This document shows positions 6,992 through 14,109 of a stretch of 14,109 nt of DNA, in pieces. The notes beneath the pieces are model-generated. The model worked only from the letters and a program-made list of their open reading frames with translations, was not told where the DNA came from and ran no database searches. A program made the translations under genes and the position numbers. Position 1 is the stretch's first letter, and each line of letters starts with the position of its first letter. This DNA is from Zymomonas sp. (GTDB lineage Bacteria; Pseudomonadota; Alphaproteobacteria; Sphingomonadales; Sphingomonadaceae). The stretch is from NCBI GenBank assembly GCA_027489105.1, contig JAIYAJ010000570.1, forward strand, positions 1 to 14,109, in the 5' to 3' direction.

Positions 6992-6998
6992 GCGCCGG
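6977..6998 (+). promoter_or_regulatory. GC-rich stem-loop overlapping the DUF2946 stop codon
   Basis: CCGGCGCT (6977-6984) pairs perfectly with AGCGCCGG (6991-6998) around a 6-base loop, and the stop codon of the DUF2946 gene lies at the loop/stem junction. With no T-run after it, it may be an attenuator or an mRNA-processing or stability element between the first gene and the receptor. Confidence 0.4.
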
Positions 6999-7011
6999 AG
7001 ACTGCTGATTC

Positions 7012-7033
7012 GACTGCGCTGATCGGCGCAGTT
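7012..7033 (+). promoter_or_regulatory. Second stem-loop in the DUF2946-receptor spacer
   Basis: ACTGCGC (7013-7019) pairs with GCGCAGT (7026-7032), and a G-T pair extends it. The loop TGATCG is six bases. It lies 60 bases before the receptor start, directly after the previous hairpin, and could act with it in differential expression of the two genes. Confidence 0.35.
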
Positions 7034-7092
7034 CCTCATCCCGCTCCGGCTCGTCGCGCGTCCCGCGCGTCTGCTTTCATGCCGGAGATACC

Positions 7093-9174
7093 ATGTTCAA
7101 GACCCGCCTGCTGGCGACCCTCGCCGCTACCACCGCTCCCATCGCCGTCCATGCTCAGGACCAGTCGCCGCAAGGCTGGACTGCGGACACAATCGTCGTC
7201 ACCGGCTCAAAGCCGGGGTACGCCGTTCCCGAGACCACCACCGGCACCCGCACCGCGACGCCGATCGAGAAGGTGCCCCAGTCGATCCAGACGATCACCC
7301 GCGCCCTGATCGTCGAACAGGATCTCCAGACGCTCTCCGACGCACTCGTCAACGTATCCGGCGTCGTGCCGAATGGCGTCGAGCAATCCGTGCTGCAGCC
7401 GACACTCGTCCGCGGCTTTGCGGTCAATTATTATATCGACGGCGTCCCAACCTATCAGCTTCCGGCAAGCGTCGGCGACCCCGGCACGCTGGTCAATGTC
7501 GAGCGGATCGACGTCGCCAAAGGCCCCACCGCTACGCTCTATGGCGGAGGTGCCGGTGCGCCGCTGTCCGGGATCGTCAATCTCGTATCGCGTGATCCTT
7601 ACGAGAGCCTCGGCATCAAGCTGACCGGCCGCGGCGGCTCTTTCGGCACCGTCGGTGGCGAGGCCGATGTAAACCTGCCGCTTGCTGCGGGCATCGCGGT
7701 GCGCGTCACCGGCATGGTCGACAGTGCGGACAGTTACATCGATTTCGTCAGCCGCGATCGCAAAGCGATTTTCCCCACGCTCGCGGTCGGCCTGGGCTCG
7801 GACACCACACTGATGGTGCGTGGTCGCTACAGCCGCATCGCGCAGACGGAATATGCTGGCCTTCCTGTTTCCCTGCTCGAACCGGTCGCCCTGATCGATC
7901 GCGACGTCTACGCGGGCTCCCGCGACATGCCACGCACCTGGATCGAGAATAAGGGCGTGACCGGATCGCTCACGCATCGCTTCTCCGACCGCGTGGAGGC
8001 GAACCTAACGGTGGCGCGGGTCATCACCGGATTCGAGGAGCGCGGGAGTTTTCCGTTCGGTCAGATCGCCGGGACCGTCTACAACTTCGGAACGGCCTTC
8101 CTGCCCTCCGAAAGCAAGAAGACCTTCGCGACCGCCAGCCTGACCGCCCGCGTGGGCGAAGGGCCGATCCGCCAGACGATCCTGGTCGGCGTGGACTATG
8201 ACGCCACCAACTATTTCGGCGCGATGTACTTCAATCCCGCCTGGGCGCTGATCGACTTTGCCAACCCTCTGCCCGCGCCCAGCTTTGGCGGCGATCCGGG
8301 ATTCTTCTTCGATCAAAATGACCGGCTGAGAAGTTTCGCAGCTTTCGCGCAAGACCAGATCGCGATCGGCGACCGGCTGGATGTGACGCTCGGCCTGCGC
8401 TGGACGCGGATCAAGGTGCGCAGCAATGTCGGCGTCACGACCGAGGACAAGGCCGAGAAGGTCACACCCCGCATTGGCGCGACCTACCGTCTCGTCGACG
8501 GACTTTCGCTGTTCGCCGGCTATGCCGAAGGGTTCCAGGGCGTCGTCGGCGGTGGCTTCTACACCATCGTGCCCAAGCCCGAGACGTCGCAGGCCTGGGA
8601 GGGCGGTTTCAAGTTCGCCGCGCCGATCAAGGGGCTGACCGGCACCGCCTCGCTCTACCGCATCACCCGGCAGAACGTCGTGACCGCCGATCCCGCGATC
8701 CCCTTCGCCAGCATCCAGACCGGCGAGCAGCGCGCGCAGGGCGCCGAGCTTGACCTGATCTACGAACCGACCCCGTCCTTCTCGCTGCTGTTCAACTATG
8801 CCTACACCGACGCGAAGGTAACCGAGGACAACAGCCTGCCCGTGGGCGATCGGCTGCGGGCCGTGCCGGCGCATAGCGGCAGGCTTGCCGCACGCTATCG
8901 TTTCAGGGACGGCGCGCTTCAGGGTTTCGCGCTAGGCGCTGGCGTCACCGCCGTTTCGCGGCGGGAACTGACCCTGCCCAACAGCGCGTCGATCAAGGGG
9001 CTGGCGCTGGTCGACGCGCAGGCATCCTACGACCTCGGACCGGTGTCGCTGGCTGTCTCGGTCACCAATCTGCTGGGCAACAAGGGCTTGGAGCCATATC
9101 AATATTTCGGCGGTCCTTATGTCATCCCGACCCAGCCGCGCTCGGCCTTCCTCACCCTGAAGGGAGGCTTCTGA
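7093..9174 (+). CDS. TonB-dependent outer-membrane receptor, siderophore-receptor type (module 1)
   Basis: The 693-residue protein has a Sec signal peptide (1-21, cleavage after AHA) and a TonB box DTIVVTG at 32-38. The plug domain spans about 57-168, with the usual VPQSIQTI, the VERIDVAKGPTATLYGGG region (136-153) and GIVNLVSR. The remainder is a beta-barrel rich in alternating aromatic/polar strands, ending at an aromatic residue (LTLKGGF) as outer-membrane barrels do. Such receptors import metal chelates across the outer membrane with energy from TonB-ExbBD. The ligand is not readable from sequence; the neighbouring isonitrile-hydratase-like gene suggests an isonitrile metallophore (inference). 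GGAG lies five bases before the ATG. The stop overlaps the next start (TGATG), and the last codons encode that gene's GGGAGG ribosome site. Confidence 0.95.
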   Translation: MFKTRLLATLAATTAPIAVHAQDQSPQGWTADTIVVTGSKPGYAVPETTTGTRTATPIEKVPQSIQTITRALIVEQDLQTLSDALVNVSGVVPNGVEQSVLQPTLVRGFAVNYYIDGVPTYQLPASVGDPGTLVNVERIDVAKGPTATLYGGGAGAPLSGIVNLVSRDPYESLGIKLTGRGGSFGTVGGEADVNLPLAAGIAVRVTGMVDSADSYIDFVSRDRKAIFPTLAVGLGSDTTLMVRGRYSRIAQTEYAGLPVSLLEPVALIDRDVYAGSRDMPRTWIENKGVTGSLTHRFSDRVEANLTVARVITGFEERGSFPFGQIAGTVYNFGTAFLPSESKKTFATASLTARVGEGPIRQTILVGVDYDATNYFGAMYFNPAWALIDFANPLPAPSFGGDPGFFFDQNDRLRSFAAFAQDQIAIGDRLDVTLGLRWTRIKVRSNVGVTTEDKAEKVTPRIGATYRLVDGLSLFAGYAEGFQGVVGGGFYTIVPKPETSQAWEGGFKFAAPIKGLTGTASLYRITRQNVVTADPAIPFASIQTGEQRAQGAELDLIYEPTPSFSLLFNYAYTDAKVTEDNSLPVGDRLRAVPAHSGRLAARYRFRDGALQGFALGAGVTAVSRRELTLPNSASIKGLALVDAQASYDLGPVSLAVSVTNLLGNKGLEPYQYFGGPYVIPTQPRSAFLTLKGGF

Positions 9175-9992
9175 TGGACGCGCTCGATCGGCGGACGGCC
9201 TTGCTCATGGCGATCCTCGCGCCATTCGCGGCGGGATCGGCGGCAGCGCAAACGGGGGGCTCGACGCAAAGCGGCCATGACATGAGCGGGATGCCGCCGG
9301 GCTGGGTGAAGGCCGATCAGATCGCCATGCTCTGCTATCCGGGCATGACGATCCTCGACCTGATCGGTCCGCAATATATGTTCGCGGCGCTGATGGGCGC
9401 GACCGTGCATCTCGTCGGCAAGACGCGCGATCCGATGACCAGCGACACCGGGGTCACGATCATCCCGACCGCGACCTTCGATCAGTGCCCGAAAGACCTG
9501 ACCGTCCTGTTCGTGCCGGGTGGCACCGTCGGAACGCTGGCGGCGATCAAGGACGATGCGACGCGCAACTTCATCGCGGATCGCGGCGCACGGGCACAAT
9601 ATGTGACATCGGTCTGCACCGGCGCTCTTGTTCTCGGCGCGGCGGGCCTGCTCAAGGGCTATCGCGCGACAACCCACTGGGCCGCGCTGGAAACGCTGGC
9701 CGATTGCGGCGCCACGCCGGTTTCGGAGCGCGTGGTGCGCGACCGCAACCGTGTCACCGGCGCAGGCGTCACGGCGGGGCTGGATTTCGGTCTCAGCATG
9801 GTCGCCGAATTGCGCGACGCGACCTATGCGCAAGGGGTGCAACTCGGCTGTGAATATGATCCGCAACCGCCGTTCAATGCGGGTTCGACCCGGACCGCCC
9901 CCGCAGAGGTGAAGGCGATCATGACCTCAATGTACGCCAGCTTCCCCGACCGGGTGCGCGACGCGTTCAAGGTGGCAGGAGCGAGCCGATGA
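9174..9992 (+). CDS. Exported DJ-1/PfpI protein, isonitrile-hydratase-like (module 1)
   Basis: The 272-residue protein begins with a twin-arginine-type signal (LDRRTALL, hydrophobic to about 25, cleavage near AAAQ), then a linker with GHDMSGM (34-40), a His/Met motif common in copper proteins. The DJ-1/PfpI domain (about 48-240) resembles cyclohexyl-isocyanide hydratase (InhA) as I recall it. LDLIGP holds D62, the equivalent of the catalytic Asp. FVPGG (113-117) is followed by YVTSVCTGALVLGAAGLL, with nucleophile C148 and T149, then RATTHWA, and PPFNAGS near 232-238. InhA adds water to R-NC to give the N-substituted formamide, so I predict this reaction in the periplasm; known members are cytoplasmic, so export is unusual. 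Start: GGGAGG six bases upstream, overlapping the receptor stop. Other DJ-1 activities cannot be excluded. Confidence 0.85.
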   Translation: MDALDRRTALLMAILAPFAAGSAAAQTGGSTQSGHDMSGMPPGWVKADQIAMLCYPGMTILDLIGPQYMFAALMGATVHLVGKTRDPMTSDTGVTIIPTATFDQCPKDLTVLFVPGGTVGTLAAIKDDATRNFIADRGARAQYVTSVCTGALVLGAAGLLKGYRATTHWAALETLADCGATPVSERVVRDRNRVTGAGVTAGLDFGLSMVAELRDATYAQGVQLGCEYDPQPPFNAGSTRTAPAEVKAIMTSMYASFPDRVRDAFKVAGASR

Positions 9993-10153
9993 AGCCCACG
10001 AATTCGGGCTCCATCGCGTGGCTACGTGAGATCCGCCGCTCGGCCTGGCTGCTGATCGGCCTTTGCGTGATCTACCGGATCGGCGGCTTCATGATCGACG
10101 ACATAAGCGCGTCACTCCAGAGCCGCATCATGATCGCGCAGGTGCAGCCATGA
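9989..10153 (+). CDS. 54-residue single-helix mini-protein
   Basis: I do not recognise a family. The product begins MKPTNSGSIA, has a basic patch REIRR (13-17), then a hydrophobic segment at about 19-36 (SAWLLIGLCVIY...GGFMI) interrupted by R30, and a short polar tail. It could be a membrane mini-protein with its N-terminus inside, or an amphipathic helix. Support for a real gene is positional: ATG overlaps the stop of the hydratase-like gene (ATGA), AGGAG lies seven bases upstream, and its stop overlaps the start of the next gene (ATGA). An open frame that fits so exactly between two overlapping neighbours is unlikely by chance. It may assist the DUF2244 membrane protein that follows. Confidence 0.7.
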   Translation: MKPTNSGSIAWLREIRRSAWLLIGLCVIYRIGGFMIDDISASLQSRIMIAQVQP

Positions 10154-10674
10154 ACACGCACGTACCTTCAACCCAATGGCCGGGGTCCAAGGAGGGTCCC
10201 TGGAGTCCGGCGCGGCTGCCTGACTGCGAAATCAGGATGGTCGCGCCGCGATCCACGCTGCCGGTATCTGGCAAATATGTCCTGATCGGCGCGGCGGTCG
10301 CCGCCGTTCTGGTTTCCCTCCGCTTCGTCATGATCGGGGCTTGGCCGGTCCTTGTCTTCGCCTTGCTCGATATCGGCGCACTGGCCGTCGCGCTCTACAT
10401 CTTCGGCCGCCGCCCCGTGCCGGAAGAGCGCATTTCGCTTGTCGATGCGCGGATCGAATTCGTCCGGATCGACGGAAGCGGGCGACGCGATCGGCTGGAA
10501 CTGCCAGCTTTCTGGACGCGGCTCGAGGCTTCGGGCCGGACTGAGCTCGATTGCGATCTCCACCTCGTTTTCCGTCAACACCGATACCCCGTCGGGCGAT
10601 GCATTTCTGCCGCAGCACGACGGTCGCTGATCCCGCAGATCGAGGCACTGCTCGCACGAGCCCGTCAGCCATGA
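10150..10674 (+). CDS. DUF2244 family integral membrane protein
   Basis: The 174-residue protein fits the DUF2244 family (PF10003): an N-terminal soluble part with [10 protein letters not shown] (29-38), two closely spaced membrane helices (about 42-60 and 64-86), then a soluble beta-rich domain with RIEFVRIDG (101-109), PAFWTRLE (119-126), LHLVF and YPVGR (146-150), ending in a helix. The family's function is unknown; it is often seen near respiratory-oxidase genes, so its place here is unusual. The ATG at 10150 overlaps the previous stop and has AGGTG five bases before it. The frame is open further upstream, but that would run inside the mini-gene. Its own stop overlaps the SOD start. Confidence 0.8.
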   Translation: MNTHVPSTQWPGSKEGPWSPARLPDCEIRMVAPRSTLPVSGKYVLIGAAVAAVLVSLRFVMIGAWPVLVFALLDIGALAVALYIFGRRPVPEERISLVDARIEFVRIDGSGRRDRLELPAFWTRLEASGRTELDCDLHLVFRQHRYPVGRCISAAARRSLIPQIEALLARARQP

Positions 10675-11429
10675 CCAATGCCGCACCACCCCGGCCCCAC
10701 CCCATGCGTGGGAGAAACATCAGGCGCATTCTGCCTCTCCTGCTCGGCGCCGCATCGATCTCCAGCCCGGTGTCTGCGCGGACAGCCAGCGCCGCTGCAC
10801 CTGCAAAGGCGGCATTTGCACTGGCGCCGCTGCCCTATGCCGTCAATGCGCTGGAGCCGGCGATCGATGCGCAGACTATGACCATTCATCACAGCAAACA
10901 TCACCAGGCCTATGTCGACAATCTGAATAAGGCGGTTGCGGCAGACACGACGCTGGCTGGTCAGTCGCTCGAACAGTTGGTCGCGCAAGCGGGGCGCTTA
11001 TCTGCCGCAGTGCGCAACAATGCCGGCGGGCATTGGAACCACAATTTCTTCTGGGCAACGATGGCGCCGCCCGCCGACGCTGGTCACCCGTCCCCCGAAC
11101 TGGCCAAGGCGATTGCGACGCAGTTCGGATCGGTCGAACAGTTCAAGGCTCAGTTCAGGGCGGCGGGCACGGCTCGCTTCGGATCGGGCTGGGTGTGGCT
11201 GATCGTCGGCAAGGACGGCAATCTCGCCATCACCTCGACCCCCAATCAGGACAATCCGCTGATGGACGTGGCAGAGGTAAAGGGCGCGCCGATTCTCGGC
11301 AACGACGTGTGGGAGCACGCCTACTACCTCAAATACCAGAACCGCCGCGCCGACTATCTCGATGGCTGGTGGCAGGTCGTGAACTGGGCCGAGGTATCGA
11401 AGCGCTACGCGATGGCAGTGGCACGGTGA
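10671..11429 (+). CDS. Exported superoxide dismutase, Mn-type Fe/Mn family
   Basis: This 252-residue enzyme converts superoxide to oxygen and hydrogen peroxide. After an N-terminal export region ([17 protein letters not shown], residues 13-29, and an Ala-rich tail to about 49; the RR and the leucine run suggest Sec or Tat), the catalytic domain starts at [13 protein letters not shown]. The four metal ligands are all present: H73 (IHHSKHH), H124 (GGHWNH), D212 and H216 (DVWEHAYY). G119/G120 with Q193 (NQDNPLM) is the second-sphere pattern of Mn enzymes rather than Fe enzymes. The ATG at 10671 overlaps the DUF2244 stop; its own ribosome site is weak, so translational coupling is likely. M12 (10704) is an alternative start. 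A periplasmic Mn-type SOD within a metal-uptake operon is notable. Confidence 0.93.
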   Translation: MTNAAPPRPHPMRGRNIRRILPLLLGAASISSPVSARTASAAAPAKAAFALAPLPYAVNALEPAIDAQTMTIHHSKHHQAYVDNLNKAVAADTTLAGQSLEQLVAQAGRLSAAVRNNAGGHWNHNFFWATMAPPADAGHPSPELAKAIATQFGSVEQFKAQFRAAGTARFGSGWVWLIVGKDGNLAITSTPNQDNPLMDVAEVKGAPILGNDVWEHAYYLKYQNRRADYLDGWWQVVNWAEVSKRYAMAVAR

Positions 11430-11470
11430 ATGCCAACATCGCCAATTCATGTGTAAAGGGTAACTTCTAA

Positions 11471-13594
11471 ATGCGCTTTTCTTCGGGTGTCATTCTTGCC
11501 ACCACCTGTCTCGCGACGCCAGTCTTCGCGCAATCTGAGCCGGACAATAGCCGACCTTCACAGAAGGCCGATATCGTCGTCATTGCCCAGAATTTCGTCG
11601 TCGCGGATTCGTCGTCAGCCACAAAATCCGACGCGCCGATCATTTCGACGCCACAGGCGATCTCTGTCGTCGACGCGGATTTCATCGATGCGCTCAACCT
11701 GCGGACGGTCGCCGAGTCACTCGCTTATACGTCGGGCATTCGTGCCCAGACGTTCGGCAGCAGCACGCAGATAGAATATTACCAGCTGCGCGGCTTCGCG
11801 AGTTCGAATTTCTACAAGGATGGCCTGGTTCTCTACAACTCCGGTGCGTTTCTTTCGTGGACGACACCCGCGGAGGGTATCGAGCGGCTGGAGGTTCTCA
11901 AGGGACCGTCTTCCGTTCTGTACGGCGCAGGAAGCGCAGGTGGCCTCGTCAACATAGTATCCAAGGCACCTGTGCGTCGCCATATCCTCTCGATCGAGGC
12001 CGGGGCGGATGAATATGGCACGGTGTACGGATCAGCCGATATGGGCGGACCAATCTCGGACACGCTCGCCGTGCGCGCCAACGCGCTGGTCCGGCGCGGT
12101 GATACCCAGGTCGAACTGGCCGATGACAATCGAACCTATGGTGCGCTTGCACTGGGCTGGACGCCAACCAGCGATACGACGCTGACACTTCGCGCCAGCC
12201 ACGCGCGCGATCGATCGAAGCGGCCCACGGGCTTCGTCCCCTACACAGGTTTCGTAACACCGCTGGCAAATGGGCGGAAGATCCCGATCGACCTGTTCGT
12301 CAGCGACCCTTCGATCGATGCCTATGATCGCGATCAGACGGAACTTGGCTACACGCTCGAGACGCGCCTGACCGACAAGCTGCGCTTCGTCTCCAACGGT
12401 CGCTATGCAGAGATCGATCTTTATTATGCCGGGCTGTTCGGATCCTTCGCAGGCAACCCTGCGCTGGTTGGGGGGCGTTACGTCCTCAACCGGGGCAATT
12501 CGCTGCTCGATGCCGAACTCGACAACATCACGGTCGACAATCATCTGGATGCGACCTTCGCAACCGGTCCGCTGACCCATCAGGTGCTGGGCGGCATCGA
12601 CTACAGCTTTTCGCGTGCCCGAAACACGAACCGGATGGGGACAGCACCGGCACTCGACATCTTCGCCCCTGTCTATGGTGTGGCAATCCCGGCGCTTGGC
12701 GCCGCGACGACGACGCGGCAGAAGCTCGATCAGACGGGACTTTACGTCCAGGACCGGATCACGCTCGGTGGCCTGACGGCGCTGCTGTCCGCCCGCCACG
12801 ACTGGGTCGGGATCACGGGGATCAACGCCGCCGGGGGCATCGCGCGCGGCGAGCCGAGCAAGGCGACGTATCGCGCCGGACTGAGCTACCTGACGTCTTT
12901 CGGTCTCGCCCCATTCGTCAGTTATGCGACATCGTTCACGCCGGTGATCGGTATCGAGGCGGCGACAGGCCGCTACTATCGCCCGGAAACCGGCAAGTCA
13001 TGGGAAGTTGGCCTCAAATATCAGGCGACATCTCTCCCCTTGCTGGCAACAGCGTCGCTTTTCTCGATCGATCGAGACGGCATCCTGGTCTCGAATCCCG
13101 TTGCTGGCTTTCCGACGAATCAGAGCCAGCTCGGGCTGGTGCGATCACGTGGCGGGGAGATCGAGATTCAGGCGCGACCTCTGCCGACTCTAAACCTGAC
13201 CGCCGCGCTGACCGCCTTCGAGATCCGCAATCGCTCCGGAGTTGCCGCGACCCTTGGCAAGGCGCCAACGGCAACCCCCGAATTCACGGCATCGGCTTTC
13301 ATCGACTATACTTTACCCGAAGGAAGCCTCCTGCCGGGCTTCGGGATCGGGGGTGGCGTGCGTCATGTAGGGCGCAGCTGGGCCGATACATCGAACCGCC
13401 TGAAAGTGCCGGCAGTAACGCTGTTTGATGCGGCAGTGCATTACGACACGGGTGCTTTCCGCATCGCCGGCAATGTGTCCAACCTGTTCGACAAGGCATT
13501 CGTCGCTGCATGTCCCGCCGCAGGTACGTGCTATTCGGGCAACCTGCGCCGCGCGACGATCAGCCTTACCTATCGGTACGGAGAAGGCCGATGA
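11471..13594 (+). CDS. TonB-dependent siderophore receptor, FhuA-like (module 2)
   Basis: The 707-residue protein has a signal peptide (1-20, cleavage after VFA) and a TonB box ADIVVIAQ at 33-40. The plug spans about 55-166 (STPQAISVVD, QLRGFASSNFYKDG, IERLEVLKGPSSVLYG, GLVNIVSK), followed by a beta-barrel. The end NVSNLFDKAFVAAC...CYSG with C681 and C687 is typical of the ferrichrome/FhuA-type group. The chain ends YRYGEGR, a few residues beyond the usual terminal aromatic, and these extra codons form the GGAGAAGG ribosome site of the next gene. Sequence differs much from the module 1 receptor, so the two probably bind different ligands. AAGGG lies about ten bases before the ATG. The spacer of 41 bases after the SOD gene suggests the same transcript. 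Confidence 0.95.
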   Translation: MRFSSGVILATTCLATPVFAQSEPDNSRPSQKADIVVIAQNFVVADSSSATKSDAPIISTPQAISVVDADFIDALNLRTVAESLAYTSGIRAQTFGSSTQIEYYQLRGFASSNFYKDGLVLYNSGAFLSWTTPAEGIERLEVLKGPSSVLYGAGSAGGLVNIVSKAPVRRHILSIEAGADEYGTVYGSADMGGPISDTLAVRANALVRRGDTQVELADDNRTYGALALGWTPTSDTTLTLRASHARDRSKRPTGFVPYTGFVTPLANGRKIPIDLFVSDPSIDAYDRDQTELGYTLETRLTDKLRFVSNGRYAEIDLYYAGLFGSFAGNPALVGGRYVLNRGNSLLDAELDNITVDNHLDATFATGPLTHQVLGGIDYSFSRARNTNRMGTAPALDIFAPVYGVAIPALGAATTTRQKLDQTGLYVQDRITLGGLTALLSARHDWVGITGINAAGGIARGEPSKATYRAGLSYLTSFGLAPFVSYATSFTPVIGIEAATGRYYRPETGKSWEVGLKYQATSLPLLATASLFSIDRDGILVSNPVAGFPTNQSQLGLVRSRGGEIEIQARPLPTLNLTAALTAFEIRNRSGVAATLGKAPTATPEFTASAFIDYTLPEGSLLPGFGIGGGVRHVGRSWADTSNRLKVPAVTLFDAAVHYDTGAFRIAGNVSNLFDKAFVAACPAAGTCYSGNLRRATISLTYRYGEGR

Positions 13595-14109
13595 GCGGTT
13601 TCGATCGCCGCCAAATGCTGGCGCTGACGGCCTTGGCCGGTGCGGCCAGCGCGGTGCCTGCCCTGGCACAGCAGAAGCCCGCGGCAGATCCGATGGCGAT
13701 CCCGCCCGATGCCCCGAAGATCGCGATGCTCGTGCATCCGAACATGGTCGCGCTCGACCTGATCGGGCCGTTGACGGTGTTTAACATCATGCGCGGCCGG
13801 GTTAACCTGGTCTGGAAGGACCGGAGCCCCGTTTCGACCGATATTGGCATTCCGATCGCCGCGACGCAGAGCTTTGCGGAAGTGCCGCGCGATCTGGATG
13901 TCCTGTTCGTGCCCGGCGGCCTGATGGGGACCGTCGTGTGCATGAACGATCCCGAGGTGATGGCTTTCCTGGCGGACCGGGGCGCCCGCGCGAAATGGGT
14001 GACGAGCGTCTGCACAGGCAGCCTGGCCCTTGCGGCTGCCGGACTGCTCAACGGCTATGACGCAACCTCCCACTGGCGCGTGACGAGGCAGCTTGCCCGC
14101 ATCGGCGCG
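13591..14109 (+). CDS. Exported DJ-1/PfpI protein, isonitrile-hydratase-like (module 2, cut by window end)
   Basis: The first 173 codons are present and the frame is open at the window edge, so the C-terminus is missing. A twin-arginine-type signal (FDRRQMLALTALAGA; cleavage near ALA26) leads to the DJ-1/PfpI domain from about residue 43. KIAMLVHPNMVALDLIGP carries D56. FVPGG is at 106-110, and the nucleophile elbow WVTSVCTGSLALAAAGLL carries C141 and T142, followed by DATSHWR. It is clearly homologous to the DJ-1 protein of module 1 and to isonitrile hydratase, but lacks the His/Met linker of the first copy. The predicted reaction is isonitrile to N-substituted formamide in the periplasm, by family analogy. 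ATG overlaps the receptor stop (ATGA), with GGAG seven bases upstream. Confidence 0.85.
   Translation, partial: MSGFDRRQMLALTALAGAASAVPALAQQKPAADPMAIPPDAPKIAMLVHPNMVALDLIGPLTVFNIMRGRVNLVWKDRSPVSTDIGIPIAATQSFAEVPRDLDVLFVPGGLMGTVVCMNDPEVMAFLADRGARAKWVTSVCTGSLALAAAGLLNGYDATSHWRVTRQLARIGA

Noticed and set aside
8005..8874. 289-codon minus-strand open frame inside receptor 1
   Set aside because: Arg/Gly/Asp-rich antisense shadow of a GC-rich gene; the plus frame is a complete TonB-dependent receptor.

Overview
The window is GC-rich DNA that looks like an alphaproteobacterium of the sphingomonad group. The reasons are several TonB-dependent receptors in a short stretch, an overlapping dapB-nth pair, a DUF6491-type small secreted protein, and dense genes joined by ATGA or GTGA overlaps. 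No phage, plasmid or IS gene is visible. All calls come from reading the sequence; no database search was run.

Left part (1-6211), mostly housekeeping. A membrane protein with a C-terminal Mrr-like nuclease domain runs off the left edge on the minus strand. After about 450 bases without a supported gene come a beta-lactamase-fold serine hydrolase (+) and, convergent to it, a class III sirtuin (cobB, -). A 54-base inverted-repeat structure lies between these two. A minus-strand pair (cupin, then a secreted DUF922 Zn-protease-like protein, ATGA overlap) is divergent from dapB (lysine and diaminopimelate synthesis), which overlaps nth (endonuclease III) by GTGA. A small secreted four-cysteine protein and a tRNA-Arg(CCG) gene close this part.

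Middle (6212-6586). A non-coding stretch directly 3' of the tRNA holds a 12-C homopolymer and a perfect inverted repeat. It could mark an accessory-region boundary.

Right part (6587-14109), the most interesting region. All genes are on the plus strand. A His/Cys-containing DUF2946 protein is followed by two copies of the same module: a TonB-dependent outer-membrane receptor overlapping a DJ-1/PfpI protein with a twin-arginine-type signal peptide. Both DJ-1 proteins strongly resemble isonitrile hydratase (InhA), with the LDLIGP Asp and the SVCTG nucleophile elbow. Between the modules are a 54-residue membrane mini-protein, a DUF2244 membrane protein and an exported Mn-type superoxide dismutase, each overlapping the previous gene by ATGA.

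My reading, as inference, is a metallophore-scavenging system. The receptors import a metal complex, probably of an isonitrile ligand such as the copper-binding diisonitriles. The exported hydratases turn the isonitrile into an N-substituted formamide in the periplasm, which would release the metal. The His/Met-containing linker of the first hydratase-like protein and the DUF2946 protein point to copper. The exported SOD would limit redox damage.
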